A stretch of 64,000 nucleotides of DNA from CAMLFJ01 sp035524955 (GTDB lineage Bacteria; Methylomirabilota; Methylomirabilia; Rokubacteriales; CSP1-6), in NCBI GenBank assembly GCA_035524955.1, contig DATLFG010000089.1, positions 31,337 to 95,336 of the forward strand, written 5' to 3'. A program made the position numbers and the translations under genes. Below, piece after piece: positions 44,180 to 51,410 of the stretch (its first letter is position 1; each line of letters opens with the position of its first letter). The notes beneath the pieces are model-generated. The model was given only the letters and a program-made list of their open reading frames with translations, searched no databases and was not told the DNA's origin.

Positions 44180-44377
44180 TCAGTCGTCCGATTCGGCGCG
44201 CTTCATGGCCTTGCGGCGCTTCTTGCGCGCCTCGGCCTGCTTGCGCTTCCGCTTGACCGACGGCTTCTCGTAGTACGCGCGCTTCTTCATCTCCTTGAAG
44301 AGCCCATCCTTGAGCATGAGCTTCTTCATGGTCTTGAGCGCGGACTCGACCTGATTGTCGTGTACCTCGATACGCAT
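44180..44377 (-). CDS. rpsU: 30S ribosomal protein bS21
   Basis: Basic protein of 65 residues recognised as bS21: MRIEVHDNQVESALKTMKK, then GLFKEMKKRAYYEKPSVKRKRK (cited in part) and a Lys/Arg-rich tail ending ESDD. The YEKPSxKRKRK block is the family hallmark; the protein sits at the 30S platform near the anti-Shine-Dalgarno. I start at ATG 44377; the GTG three codons earlier (44386) overlaps a TACCGT -10 box, so it cannot be in the mRNA. The acidic end is a slight variation on the usual basic tail. Confidence 0.93.
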   Translation of the reverse strand: MRIEVHDNQVESALKTMKKLMLKDGLFKEMKKRAYYEKPSVKRKRKQAEARKKRRKAMKRAESDD

Positions 44378-44384
44378 GACGAGC

Positions 44385-44414
44385 ACGGTACCCGGAGGGC
44401 CGGCCCCCTGTCAA
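44385..44414 (-). promoter_or_regulatory. Sigma-70-type promoter of bS21 gene, leaderless-type spacing
   Basis: Minus strand: perfect TTGACA (44414-44409), 18-base spacer, TACCGT (44390-44385), then seven bases to ATG 44377. The same TACCGT-N7-ATG arrangement occurs upstream of the gene ending at 28039. Confidence 0.65.
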
Positions 44415-44443
44415 TGCCCACGTGGGTGCCGACTCCCGGGTGA

Positions 44444-44449
44444 TACGAT
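44444..44449 (+). promoter_or_regulatory. -10 box TACGAT, leaderless-type spacing
   Basis: TACGAT ends eight bases before the ATG at 44458, the same spacing as before the helicase and DUF3108-like genes. No Shine-Dalgarno is present. Confidence 0.45.
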
Positions 44450-44457
44450 GGCACCTC

Positions 44458-45495
44458 ATGATCGCGCCACCCGCCCGCCTGGAGCTTGCCCTGGCGCCCA
44501 CGCCGATCCTCAGGCTCGATCGCCTCTCGCGGCGGCTGGGGGTCGAACTCCACGTCAAGCGAGATGACCTGACCGGCCTGCTGGAGTCCGGCAACAAGGT
44601 CCGCAAGCTCGAGTTCCTGGTGGGCGAGGCGCTGCAGCAGGGCGCCGATACCCTGCTCACGTGCGGCACCCCGGATTCCAACGGCTGCCGGGCGGTGGCC
44701 GCGGTGGCGGCGCGCCTCGGGCTGCGCGCGGTGCTCGCGATCCGGGGCGAGCGTCCTCCGGCCGCGTACGACGGCAACCTGCTGCTGAGCCGGCTGCTCG
44801 GCGCGGACGCCCGCTATCATCCCGAGCTTGGGCCCGAGCTTGGGCCCGAGATCGGGCCCGGGCTCGAGCGCGCGGACCCGGTCATGGAAGCGCTCGCCGC
44901 CGAGGTCCGCGCCCGCGGCGGACGCCCCTACCTCATCCCGGAGGGTGGCGCGGGCGAGCTAGGCGCGCTCGGCTACGTCGAATGCGCGGTGGAGCTGTCG
45001 GAGCAGATCCACCACGGCGCCCCGCGCTTCGACACGATCGTGATCACCGCCGGGAGCGGCGGCAGCCACGCCGGCCTGCTGATGGGCAAGCAGCTCGCCG
45101 GGCTGCCCGGGGAGATCGTGAGCGTGCCGGTCACCGCGTCCGCCGAGCGGGTACGCGAGGCCATCGTCCGGACCGTGGGCGCCGCCATCCAGCGCTTCGG
45201 GTTCGCCATCGAGGTACCCAAGGCCATCCACGTGCTGGACGGCTACCAGGGCGCCGGGCCCGCGAGCGCGACCGACGAGGAGCTCGGCGTCATCGTGGCG
45301 CTCGCGCGGGAGGAAGGGCTGCCGCTCGATCCGGTCTACACCGCGAAAGGCTTTCGCGGGCTGGTGGAGACGCTCGCGCGCGATCCGAAGGCGCTGGGGC
45401 AGCGCGTGTGCTTCATCCACACCGGGGGCTTGTTCAGCGTGTTCGCCTACCAGGACCGCCTGAGTCGAGTGCTCGAGCTCGGCGAGGCCCAGTAG
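44458..45495 (+). CDS. PLP-dependent D-cysteine desulfhydrase / ACC deaminase family
   Basis: Fold type II PLP enzyme of 345 residues. The internal aldimine Lys is in ESGNKVRKLEFL (about 45), the Asn/Ser phosphate and substrate region in CGTPDSNGCRAVAAVAA, and the cofactor loop in ITAGSGGSHAGLL. These match the D-cysteine desulfhydrase/1-aminocyclopropane-1-carboxylate deaminase family, which makes pyruvate or 2-oxobutyrate and ammonia. The choice between the two needs active-site comparison; a D-amino-acid role would fit the D-hydantoinase locus but is speculative. Odd: residues about 122-137 are a degenerate tetrapeptide repeat (PELG, PELG, PEIG, PGLE) encoded by four 12-base units. ATG start supported by a -10 box. 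Confidence 0.85.
   Translation: MIAPPARLELALAPTPILRLDRLSRRLGVELHVKRDDLTGLLESGNKVRKLEFLVGEALQQGADTLLTCGTPDSNGCRAVAAVAARLGLRAVLAIRGERPPAAYDGNLLLSRLLGADARYHPELGPELGPEIGPGLERADPVMEALAAEVRARGGRPYLIPEGGAGELGALGYVECAVELSEQIHHGAPRFDTIVITAGSGGSHAGLLMGKQLAGLPGEIVSVPVTASAERVREAIVRTVGAAIQRFGFAIEVPKAIHVLDGYQGAGPASATDEELGVIVALAREEGLPLDPVYTAKGFRGLVETLARDPKALGQRVCFIHTGGLFSVFAYQDRLSRVLELGEAQ
44821..44868 (+). repeat. 12-base tandem repeat, four degenerate units, in the deaminase gene
   Basis: CCCGAGCTTGGG is repeated exactly at 44821-44832 and 44833-44844; CCCGAGATCGGG (44845-44856) and CCCGGGCTCGAG (44857-44868) are diverged units. It keeps frame and lengthens a surface loop. Confidence 0.8.
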
Positions 45496-45498
45496 GGG

Positions 45499-46263
45499 CT
45501 AGATGGTGTAGGTCTTGCCCTGCTCCAGGATGTGGATGCGGCTCGGATCGATCTTGGCCAGCTCTTCGGCCGTCTCCTGGTAGAGCTGCGGCTTGATGTG
45601 GTAGACCCAGATCGGGAGATCGGCCGGCATCTTGTCGATCTCCCGTCGCAGCATCTCCGGGGTGAGGTGGCCGGAGGCCTTCGCGAGCATCGACAGGCGG
45701 TTGGGGAAGGCGGTCTCGACGATCAGGGCCTTGAGTCCGCGCATCTCGCGGGCGATCTGCCAGATCCGCTGCGTCGGGCCGGTGTCGCCGCTGAACACGA
45801 AGCCCGTCTCCCCGTCGTGAATGACGAAGCCGGTGGTGGGGACGGTGTGCTCGACGAGCACCGGGGTCACCCACAGCTCGCCCACCCGCGACTCCCCTTC
45901 CTCGGGCAGCTCGCGGAAGCCCAGTACCGACTGCGCGGCCGAGGGGATGTTCGTGAAATTCGGCCAGAGCGTGTCGTTGAAGGCGTGGGTGCGGAGCGAG
46001 TCCACGACCGGCGCGATGCTACAGGCGGTGACGCTGCGGTCGGGCGCGACCATCGCGAGGGTGTCGGTGAGGAACGCGAGCCCGGCGGTGTGGTCCAGGT
46101 GCGCGTGGCTGATCAGCGCGTGCTGGATCTGGATCTGCTCGGGTACCGAGAGGGCGCCCCCGACGGTGCCCGCGTCCACCAGCACGCGGTCGTCGACGAG
46201 GAACGCCGTCGGCCTCTGCCCCGGTCCCTCGCTGCCGTAGGTCCCGAGGACTTTAATTTTCAC
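45499..46263 (-). CDS. MBL-fold protein, class II cyclic nucleotide phosphodiesterase-like
   Basis: Protein of 254 residues of the metallo-beta-lactamase fold. The metal site SHAHLDHTAG (about 53-62) matches the H-x-H-L-D-H pattern of class II 3',5'-cyclic nucleotide phosphodiesterases; a further His is in VLVEHTVPTTG, Asp in FVFSGDTGPT and His in VYHIKPQ. RNase Z-type hydrolases are the alternative. If it is a phosphodiesterase it could oppose the cyclase encoded at 14.4-16.1 kb, though they are far apart. GTG start at 46263 with GAAGGGC upstream. It ends three bases from the deaminase gene, to which it converges. Confidence 0.7.
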   Translation of the reverse strand: MKIKVLGTYGSEGPGQRPTAFLVDDRVLVDAGTVGGALSVPEQIQIQHALISHAHLDHTAGLAFLTDTLAMVAPDRSVTACSIAPVVDSLRTHAFNDTLWPNFTNIPSAAQSVLGFRELPEEGESRVGELWVTPVLVEHTVPTTGFVIHDGETGFVFSGDTGPTQRIWQIAREMRGLKALIVETAFPNRLSMLAKASGHLTPEMLRREIDKMPADLPIWVYHIKPQLYQETAEELAKIDPSRIHILEQGKTYTI

Positions 46264-46386
46264 TGAAGCCCTTCATGAGGCCGTAAGTCCCCCCGTTTCG
46301 GGCGGTTGGCGCTTCCGCGAATCCTAGTCTAGCAGCGAGCGGGGGGTCAATCCGCCGGAAAACGACGGCCTCCGACCCGCGCAACC

Positions 46387-46413
46387 GAGCGCCGGCAAAG
46401 ACCGGCGGCGCTC
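46387..46413 (-). terminator. Hairpin after the lipoprotein gene
   Basis: GAGCGCCGG...CCGGCGGCGCTC forms a stem with a small bulge around the loop CAAAGA, directly after the lipoprotein stop. No T-run follows. The rest of the 150-base gap (46264-46386) shows nothing else clear. Confidence 0.4.
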
Positions 46414-47013
46414 TCAGTCGCAGGCGGCCGGGGTCTTGAATCGGGCCGCGAACTCCTCGAGCTCTCGGCAGGGGTCTCCGGCGGTCCCGGCCGCGGTCGG
46501 TTCCTCCCGCCGGACCGCCAGGACCACGCTCTTGAGGAAGGCGTACTGGAGGCGAACGGCGTCTCCGTAGTCGAGGTCCCAGCCCGTCATCAGGAGCTCC
46601 ACGCTCGCGACGTGCGCCTCGACCTCGCACTCGTGCCGGCGGCCCTGACAGCGGCCGTCGCCGTGCCCCAGGACGTAGTGGGCCAGCTCGCGGCTCAGGA
46701 CGGCCTGCGCGATGAAGTCGTCGGCGAGCACCGCCCGGTTGATCATGATCCGGCCCGGCCGGCCGAGATCGCCGAAGCCGGTGCGCGGGGTGAACTGGGC
46801 GGCGGGGCGGGCCATGGCCGAGAGCGCCGGCTCGTCGCTGACGCGCACCGCCGGCGGCGGGCCCTCGATCCCGCGGGATTGCAGGATGGCCCGGGCCGCC
46901 CGCTCGTACTCGTCGATCCGGGCCTGCTCGAGATCGGTGAAGGAGCGGAGCGGCGCCGCGCAGGCCGTCAGGCCTAGCGCGACCACCAGCGCCACGCGGC
47001 GAAGAGCCAGCAC
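46414..47013 (-). CDS. Lipoprotein with degenerate zincin-like motif
   Basis: Protein of 199 residues, start GTG at 47013. The N-terminus RRVALVVALGLTACAAP has a hydrophobic core and lipobox LTAC, so it should be a lipid-anchored envelope protein. The mature region has RIMINRAVLADDFIAQAVLSRELAHYVLGHGDGRC and HECEVEAHVASVELL. SRELAHYVLGH looks like the HExxH helix of M48/SprT-like metallopeptidases, but the first His is Arg; HECEVEAH downstream retains acidic and His residues. Seen: metal-site change. Inferred: a peptidase-derived protein that has lost or altered zinc binding. The other long in-frame reading upstream of 47013 lies antisense to the persulfide dioxygenase-like gene. Confidence 0.65.
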   Translation of the reverse strand: MLALRRVALVVALGLTACAAPLRSFTDLEQARIDEYERAARAILQSRGIEGPPPAVRVSDEPALSAMARPAAQFTPRTGFGDLGRPGRIMINRAVLADDFIAQAVLSRELAHYVLGHGDGRCQGRRHECEVEAHVASVELLMTGWDLDYGDAVRLQYAFLKSVVLAVRREEPTAAGTAGDPCRELEEFAARFKTPAACD

Positions 47014-47088
47014 CTCTCGAGCATGCCACGCTCGGGAATTTCTCCGCTCCGCGCTCTGGCGGCGTGGCGCGCCCGCCGCCCGGTGTGG

Positions 47089-47094
47089 CATACT
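47089..47094 (+). promoter_or_regulatory. -10 box CATACT, leaderless-type spacing
   Basis: CATACT ends six bases before the GTG at 47101, which predicts transcription from the start codon itself for the methyltransferase-region operon. Confidence 0.45.
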
Positions 47095-47100
47095 CTGCGC

Positions 47101-48474
47101 GTGATCTTCCAGCAGATCCTGAACGAGGAGTCCGGCTGCCTGTCCTACCTGATCGGCTGCGCCCAGGCCGGGCAGGCGGCCATCGTGGACCCGGCCCGCG
47201 ATCGGGTGGACGACTACGTGGCCATGGCCCGCCGCAAGGGGCTCACGGTCAGCGACATCATCGAGACCCACGTGCACGCCGACCACGTGTCGGGCAACCA
47301 GGCGCTGGCCGCCAAGACCGGAGCGCGGATCCACATCCACCCCGCGGCCAACGCCGCCTTCCCCCACGACCCGGTGGAGCACGGCCGGGAGCTCCGCATC
47401 GGCAACGTGGCGCTCCAGGTGCTGCACGTGCCCGGCCACACCCCCGACAGCATCGCGGTGCTGGTGACCGATCTGAGCCGCGGCACCGAGCCCTGGTTCG
47501 TGCTGACCGGCGACACGCTCTTCGTGGGCGACGTGGGCCGGCCCGACTTCGGCGGCGAGCAGGCCGCGGCCAACCTCTACACGAGCCTCACCGAGCGCCT
47601 CCTGCGGTTGCCCGACAGCGTGGAGGTGTATCCGGCCCATGGCGCCGGATCGAGCTGTGGGCGGGCCATGTCGAGCAAGACCGCGACCACCATCGGCTTC
47701 GAGCGGCGCTTCAACGCCGCGCTCCAGGCGCCCGACGCCGAGGAGTTCGTCCGGCGCCTCATGACGGGGCTGCCGCCCAAGCCGCCCAACTTCGACCGCA
47801 TCATCGCGCGCAACCGCGCCCAGGCGCTGCCCCAGAACGGCGAGCCGCGGCCCCTCTCGGCGACGCAGGTCCGGGAGCTACTCGACAAGGGCGCCTGCGT
47901 GCTCGATGTGCGCAGCCCGGAGGAGTACGGCCTCGCCCACGTCCCCGGCGCGCTCAACGTCTGGATCGAGAGCCCACAGTTCGCCAACCGGGCCGGGCTC
48001 TTCGTGCCCCCGGAGGCGCCGGTGGTCCTGGTGGTGGCGAGCCCCACCGATCTCACCCGCGCGATGCAGGGCCTCGGCCGCATCGGGCTCGACGCGATCG
48101 CCGGTCACCTGCAGTGGGGGATGACCGAGTGGAAGAGCCAGGGGCTGCCGGTCGGGCGCGTGCCGCAGATCAGCGTGCACGACCTGGCCACCATGAAGGA
48201 GGAGCGGCCCGACCTCCTGGTCGTGGACGTGCGCGAGCTCCTCGAGTGGGACGAGGGGCACATCGAGGGGGCGCTGCACCTGCCCATGGGCGAGGCGCTG
48301 ACCCGCCAGGACCTGGTGCCGGCGGGGCGGCCGAAGGCGGTCGTCTGCGCGGGTGGGTTGCGCTCCAGCACCGTGATCAGCGTGCTGAGCCGCGCCGGCT
48401 TCACGGACTTCTACAACGTCATCGGCGGCATGACCGCGTGGCAGAAGGGCGGCTACACCACGGTGAAGCGTTGA
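47101..48474 (+). CDS. MBL-fold persulfide dioxygenase-like protein with two rhodanese domains
   Basis: Protein of 457 residues. The N-terminal 230 are an ETHE1/glyoxalase II-like metallo-beta-lactamase domain: HVHADHVSGN (about 57-66), His in VPGHTPDSI and Asp in LTGDTLFVGDVGRPDF. Two rhodanese domains follow. The first (about 262-345) has no Cys in its active loop (VVASPTDLTR), so it is probably structural; the second (about 360-457) has Cys in VVCAGGLRSST. The fold couples glutathione persulfide oxidation with sulfur transfer. GTG start at 47101; an earlier in-frame start overlaps the -10 box. The corrinoid gene overlaps its stop (TTGA), so it heads the methyl-transfer operon. Confidence 0.87.
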   Translation: MIFQQILNEESGCLSYLIGCAQAGQAAIVDPARDRVDDYVAMARRKGLTVSDIIETHVHADHVSGNQALAAKTGARIHIHPAANAAFPHDPVEHGRELRIGNVALQVLHVPGHTPDSIAVLVTDLSRGTEPWFVLTGDTLFVGDVGRPDFGGEQAAANLYTSLTERLLRLPDSVEVYPAHGAGSSCGRAMSSKTATTIGFERRFNAALQAPDAEEFVRRLMTGLPPKPPNFDRIIARNRAQALPQNGEPRPLSATQVRELLDKGACVLDVRSPEEYGLAHVPGALNVWIESPQFANRAGLFVPPEAPVVLVVASPTDLTRAMQGLGRIGLDAIAGHLQWGMTEWKSQGLPVGRVPQISVHDLATMKEERPDLLVVDVRELLEWDEGHIEGALHLPMGEALTRQDLVPAGRPKAVVCAGGLRSSTVISVLSRAGFTDFYNVIGGMTAWQKGGYTTVKR

Positions 48475-49136
48475 CCCACGAGAGCTTCGACTACCCCGTG
48501 ATGGCGCGCGCCCTCATCCTGGGCGACAAGGACACGGTCGCCCGGAAGACGCGGGAGGGCCTGGCCCTCTCGATGGACCCGAAGGACCTGATCTTCCGCG
48601 GGCTGATTCCCGGCATGGACGTGGTCGGCGAGAAGTTCCGGCGCAACGAGTACTACGTCCCCCAGGTGCTGCTGTCGGCGCGGGCGATGTACGCGGGGCT
48701 CGACCTGCTCAAGCCCTTGATCACCCAGGCGGGGGGCGCCGGCCAGAACCTGGGGGTGATCGTGATCGGCACCGCCCAGGGCGACCTGCACGACATCGGC
48801 AAGAACCTGGTGGCGATGATGCTCGAGGGCGCCGGCTTCAAGGTGATCAACCTGGGCCGGGACGTGGCCCCCGAGAAGTTCGTGGCCGCGGTGCAGGAGC
48901 ACGCGGCTCACATCGTCGGCATCTCCGCGCTGATGACCACGACCATGCCCGCCATGAAGCGCACCATCGATGCGCTCGAGAAGGCGGGGCTGCGCGACCG
49001 GGTCAAGGTCATGATCGGGGGGGCGCCGGTGAACCAGGCCTACGCCGACGAGATCGGCGCGGACGGTTACGCCAAGGATTCGACCATCGCGGTGGTGCGC
49101 GCCAAGGAGCTGCTCGGCGTGCCGGTGAACGCGTGA
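48471..49136 (+). CDS. Corrinoid (cobalamin-binding) protein, MtbC/MetH B12-domain type
   Basis: Protein of 221 residues with the two parts of a methyl-carrying corrinoid protein: a helical cap (about 10-90, ending KFRRNEYYVPQVLLSARAM) and a Rossmann-like B12 domain with GDLHDIGKNLV, whose His is the lower cobalt ligand (about residue 107), followed by the GGAPVN loop. Free-standing corrinoid proteins pass methyl groups between substrate-specific and acceptor methyltransferases. I take TTG 48471 (TTGA overlap with the rhodanese stop); an ATG at 48501 is the alternative. It is followed by a methyltransferase and a reactivation protein, so it looks like the central module of a split methionine synthase. 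Confidence 0.9.
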   Translation: MTHESFDYPVMARALILGDKDTVARKTREGLALSMDPKDLIFRGLIPGMDVVGEKFRRNEYYVPQVLLSARAMYAGLDLLKPLITQAGGAGQNLGVIVIGTAQGDLHDIGKNLVAMMLEGAGFKVINLGRDVAPEKFVAAVQEHAAHIVGISALMTTTMPAMKRTIDALEKAGLRDRVKVMIGGAPVNQAYADEIGADGYAKDSTIAVVRAKELLGVPVNA

Positions 49137-50080
49137 TGGCGGCCCGGGCGCGCGGCTGGGAGATCGTGGAGCGGGTCCGCGCCGGGGAGCGCCTGGTCTT
49201 CGACGGCGGCTACGGCACCGCGCTCTTCGACGCGGGCCTCGAGAACGGCGATTGCCCGGAGCTCTGGAACGACACGCATCCCGACGTGGTCCGCGGGATC
49301 CACCGGGGCTACTTCGACGCGGGCTCGCAGCTCGTCGAGACCAACACCTTCGGGGGCACCGCGCTCAAGCTGCACGAGTACGACGAGCGCTACGGGCACG
49401 ACATGGGCGCGCGCACCCGCGAGCTCAACGACAAGGGCGCGCGGCTGGCCCGCGCGGCGTGCCCCCCGGGCGGGTTCGTGGCCGGCTCCATCGGGCCCAC
49501 CAGCTACCTGCCGCTCGACTACGGCGTCGGCAAGAACGTGGCCACCGACGAGGAGTACGTCGCGACGTTCCGGGAGCAGGCCGAGGCGCTCGCCACCGGC
49601 GGGGTGGACTGCTTCGCGGTCGAGACCATGATGTTCCCGCAGGAGGCGGCCGCCGCGATCCGGGCCTGCAAGGCGACCGCGGACCTGCCGGTGATGGCCA
49701 CCATGTTCTTCCAGTACGAGGAGCTGCACGACCGCGACCGGACCATGTGGGGGGAGAGCCCGGCCGACGTGGCCCGGCAGCTCCTGGCCGCGGGCGCGGA
49801 CATCGTCGGGATGAACTGCGGGCGCGGGCCGGATCGGGCCGTCGTGATCGTCCGCGAGATGCGGCAGGTCACCGACGCGCCGCTGATCGCGTATCCGAAC
49901 GCGGGGCTGCCGATCACCACGGGCGGGCGGACCACCTACGAGCTCGGTCCCGAGGAGATGGTCAAGGACTACCCGGCGCTCCTCGACGCCGGCTGCAACA
50001 TCGTCGGGGGCTGTTGCGGCTCGAACCCCGAGCACATCCGCCTCATCGCCGACGTGGTGCGCTCCCGTCGCGCCCGGTGA
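49136..50080 (+). CDS. Homocysteine S-methyltransferase-type domain protein
   Basis: Protein of 314 residues equal to the N-terminal barrel of MetH or BHMT. It contains LVFDGGYGTALFDAG, LVETNTFGGTALKL, and the zinc site: Cys in GMNCGRGPD (about 226) and the Cys pair in GGCCGSNPEH (about 296). Such barrels bind zinc and activate a thiol (homocysteine) to take a methyl group. The neighbouring corrinoid and reactivation genes suggest the methyl comes from methylcobalamin, but the acceptor thiol could be another compound. The ATG at 49136 (TGATG overlap with the corrinoid gene) is preferred; a GTG one codon earlier also overlaps. Confidence 0.88.
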   Translation: MAARARGWEIVERVRAGERLVFDGGYGTALFDAGLENGDCPELWNDTHPDVVRGIHRGYFDAGSQLVETNTFGGTALKLHEYDERYGHDMGARTRELNDKGARLARAACPPGGFVAGSIGPTSYLPLDYGVGKNVATDEEYVATFREQAEALATGGVDCFAVETMMFPQEAAAAIRACKATADLPVMATMFFQYEELHDRDRTMWGESPADVARQLLAAGADIVGMNCGRGPDRAVVIVREMRQVTDAPLIAYPNAGLPITTGGRTTYELGPEEMVKDYPALLDAGCNIVGGCCGSNPEHIRLIADVVRSRRAR

Positions 50081-50829
50081 CCGCGGCGCTCTCCGTCCTT
50101 TCTCCGACCGCCGCCGTCCTGGAGGGCCTGCCGCTCGCGATCGACCGCGACGAGGTCCTGCGCTTCCAGGGCTACCAGAAGAACGTCGACCACCCCGGTC
50201 CCCCGGTGCTGGCGATCTTCGAGGAGGCCATGGCGCTGGGCCTCGAGCTGATGGCTCCCCGGGTGGTGTATCGCACGGTCGCGGTCACCGGCGGCGCGCC
50301 CGATCGCATCGACGCGGGCGGCGAGCGGCTCCAGATCCCGCAGATCGCGCGGCTCTGGGGCGCCGTCGAGGCGGTGGGTGCGGGGATCTGCACGGTGGGC
50401 GAGGCCATCGAGGAGCGCGTGCGCCGGCTGTTCGACGTGCGGGAGTTCCCGCTGGCCGTGATGCTCGACAGCGTCGGGTCCGCCGCGGTCGAGAGCCTCG
50501 CCGAGCACGTCAACGACCTGCTCTGCCAGGCCGGGCTCCGGGCCGGGACGAAGGTCACGAACCGGATCAGTCCCGGCTACGCCGGCTGGGACACCGCGGA
50601 GCAGGCCGCGCTCTTTCGCCTCTGCCCGGGCGACCCGATCGGCGTGCGCCTCAACGAGGCCTGCTTCATGACGCCGGGCAAGAGCATCAGCTGGCTGGTG
50701 GGGATCGGCCCCGGGGCGCGGGTGGACCACTACTTCACCCAGTGCCGCCGGTGCTGGATGCGCGATTGCGCCTATCGCCGGGCGCCCGCCGCCACCACGG
50801 TGCGGCAGCCGGGCGCCGGGGTGTGGTGA
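50077..50829 (+). CDS. Methionine synthase activation-domain (B12 reactivation) protein
   Basis: Stand-alone protein of 250 residues related to the C-terminal AdoMet-binding activation domain of MetH. Visible landmarks: IPQIARLWGAVEAVGAGICTVG, MLDSVGSAAVESLAEHVND, and RISPGYAGWDTAEQAALFRLC, the last close to the RxSPGY-type AdoMet loop. The C-terminus has a Cys cluster (CRRCWMRDCAYRR) that could hold an Fe-S cluster, as in RamA-type reactivases, although RamA itself has a different core. Inferred job: reductive re-methylation of oxidised cob(II)alamin on the nearby corrinoid protein. GTG start at 50077 overlaps the methyltransferase stop by four bases. Confidence 0.82.
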   Translation: MTAALSVLSPTAAVLEGLPLAIDRDEVLRFQGYQKNVDHPGPPVLAIFEEAMALGLELMAPRVVYRTVAVTGGAPDRIDAGGERLQIPQIARLWGAVEAVGAGICTVGEAIEERVRRLFDVREFPLAVMLDSVGSAAVESLAEHVNDLLCQAGLRAGTKVTNRISPGYAGWDTAEQAALFRLCPGDPIGVRLNEACFMTPGKSISWLVGIGPGARVDHYFTQCRRCWMRDCAYRRAPAATTVRQPGAGVW

Positions 50830-50835
50830 TAGGCT
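50830..50835 (+). promoter_or_regulatory. -10-like box TAGGCT upstream of shikimate kinase
   Basis: TAGGCT (within GATAGGCT) ends 10 bases before the ATG at 50846. It begins one base after the previous stop. It is weaker than the other -10 boxes listed. Confidence 0.3.
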
Positions 50836-50845
50836 GGGTGGGCAC

Positions 50846-51406
50846 ATGGGCGACAACGTGATCCTGGTCGGCTTCATGGGAGCGGGCAAGTCGTCGGTGG
50901 GACGCCTCCTCGCCCGCCGGCTCGGACGGTGCTTCGTGGAGACCGACGATATGATCACCGCGCGCGAGGGCCGCTCGATCCCGGAGATCTTCGCGCAGCG
51001 GGGCGAGGCCAGCTTCCGCGCGCTCGAGGAGGACGCGGTGCGGCTGCTCGCGCTCAAGTCCGGGGACGTCATCGCCACCGGCGGGGGCCTGCCCTGCCGC
51101 GAGGGGCGGCCCGAGGCGCTGCGGGCCCTGGGCACGGTGGTGTGGCTGCGCGGCGACTTCGACGCGGTGTACGAGCGGGCGCAGCGCGCGGGCACGCGGC
51201 CGATGCTGGCCGGCCGCGGGCGCGACGAGATCGAGGCCCTCTATCGCGCGCGCGAGCCCTACTACCGCCGGGCCGATCTCACGGTGGACACCACGGGCCT
51301 CAACCTCGACCAGGTCGTCTCCAAGGTGCTGCTCCTCCTCCGCGGGAAGGGCTCCTCCTCCACCCTCTCCCCTCTGGGGAGAGGGCAGGGTGAGGGGCGG
51401 CCGTAA
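50846..51406 (+). CDS. aroK: Shikimate kinase
   Basis: Protein of 186 residues that phosphorylates shikimate with ATP in chorismate synthesis. P-loop GFMGAGKSSVG (about 9-19), shikimate-binding Asp/Arg in VETDDMI and EASFRALEE, ATGGGLP (about 78-84), and the lid Arg in AGTRPMLAG are intact. The last 17 or so residues (SSSTLSPLGRGQGEGRP) are not part of the fold: they come from the REP-like element at 51363-51397, which also brings the sequence that supplies the stop. Position in a corrinoid gene cluster seems incidental. ATG start. Confidence 0.93.
   Translation: MGDNVILVGFMGAGKSSVGRLLARRLGRCFVETDDMITAREGRSIPEIFAQRGEASFRALEEDAVRLLALKSGDVIATGGGLPCREGRPEALRALGTVVWLRGDFDAVYERAQRAGTRPMLAGRGRDEIEALYRAREPYYRRADLTVDTTGLNLDQVVSKVLLLLRGKGSSSTLSPLGRGQGEGRP
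51363..51397. repeat. REP-like palindromic element, copy 2
   Basis: CCCTCTCCCC, loop TCT, GGGGAGAGGG and tail CAGGGTGAGGGG: differs from copy 1 at 13534-13570 only in the loop. It encodes the end of shikimate kinase and leaves a GAGGGG run before the next ATG at 51411. Confidence 0.85.
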
Positions 51407-51410
51407 CGTC

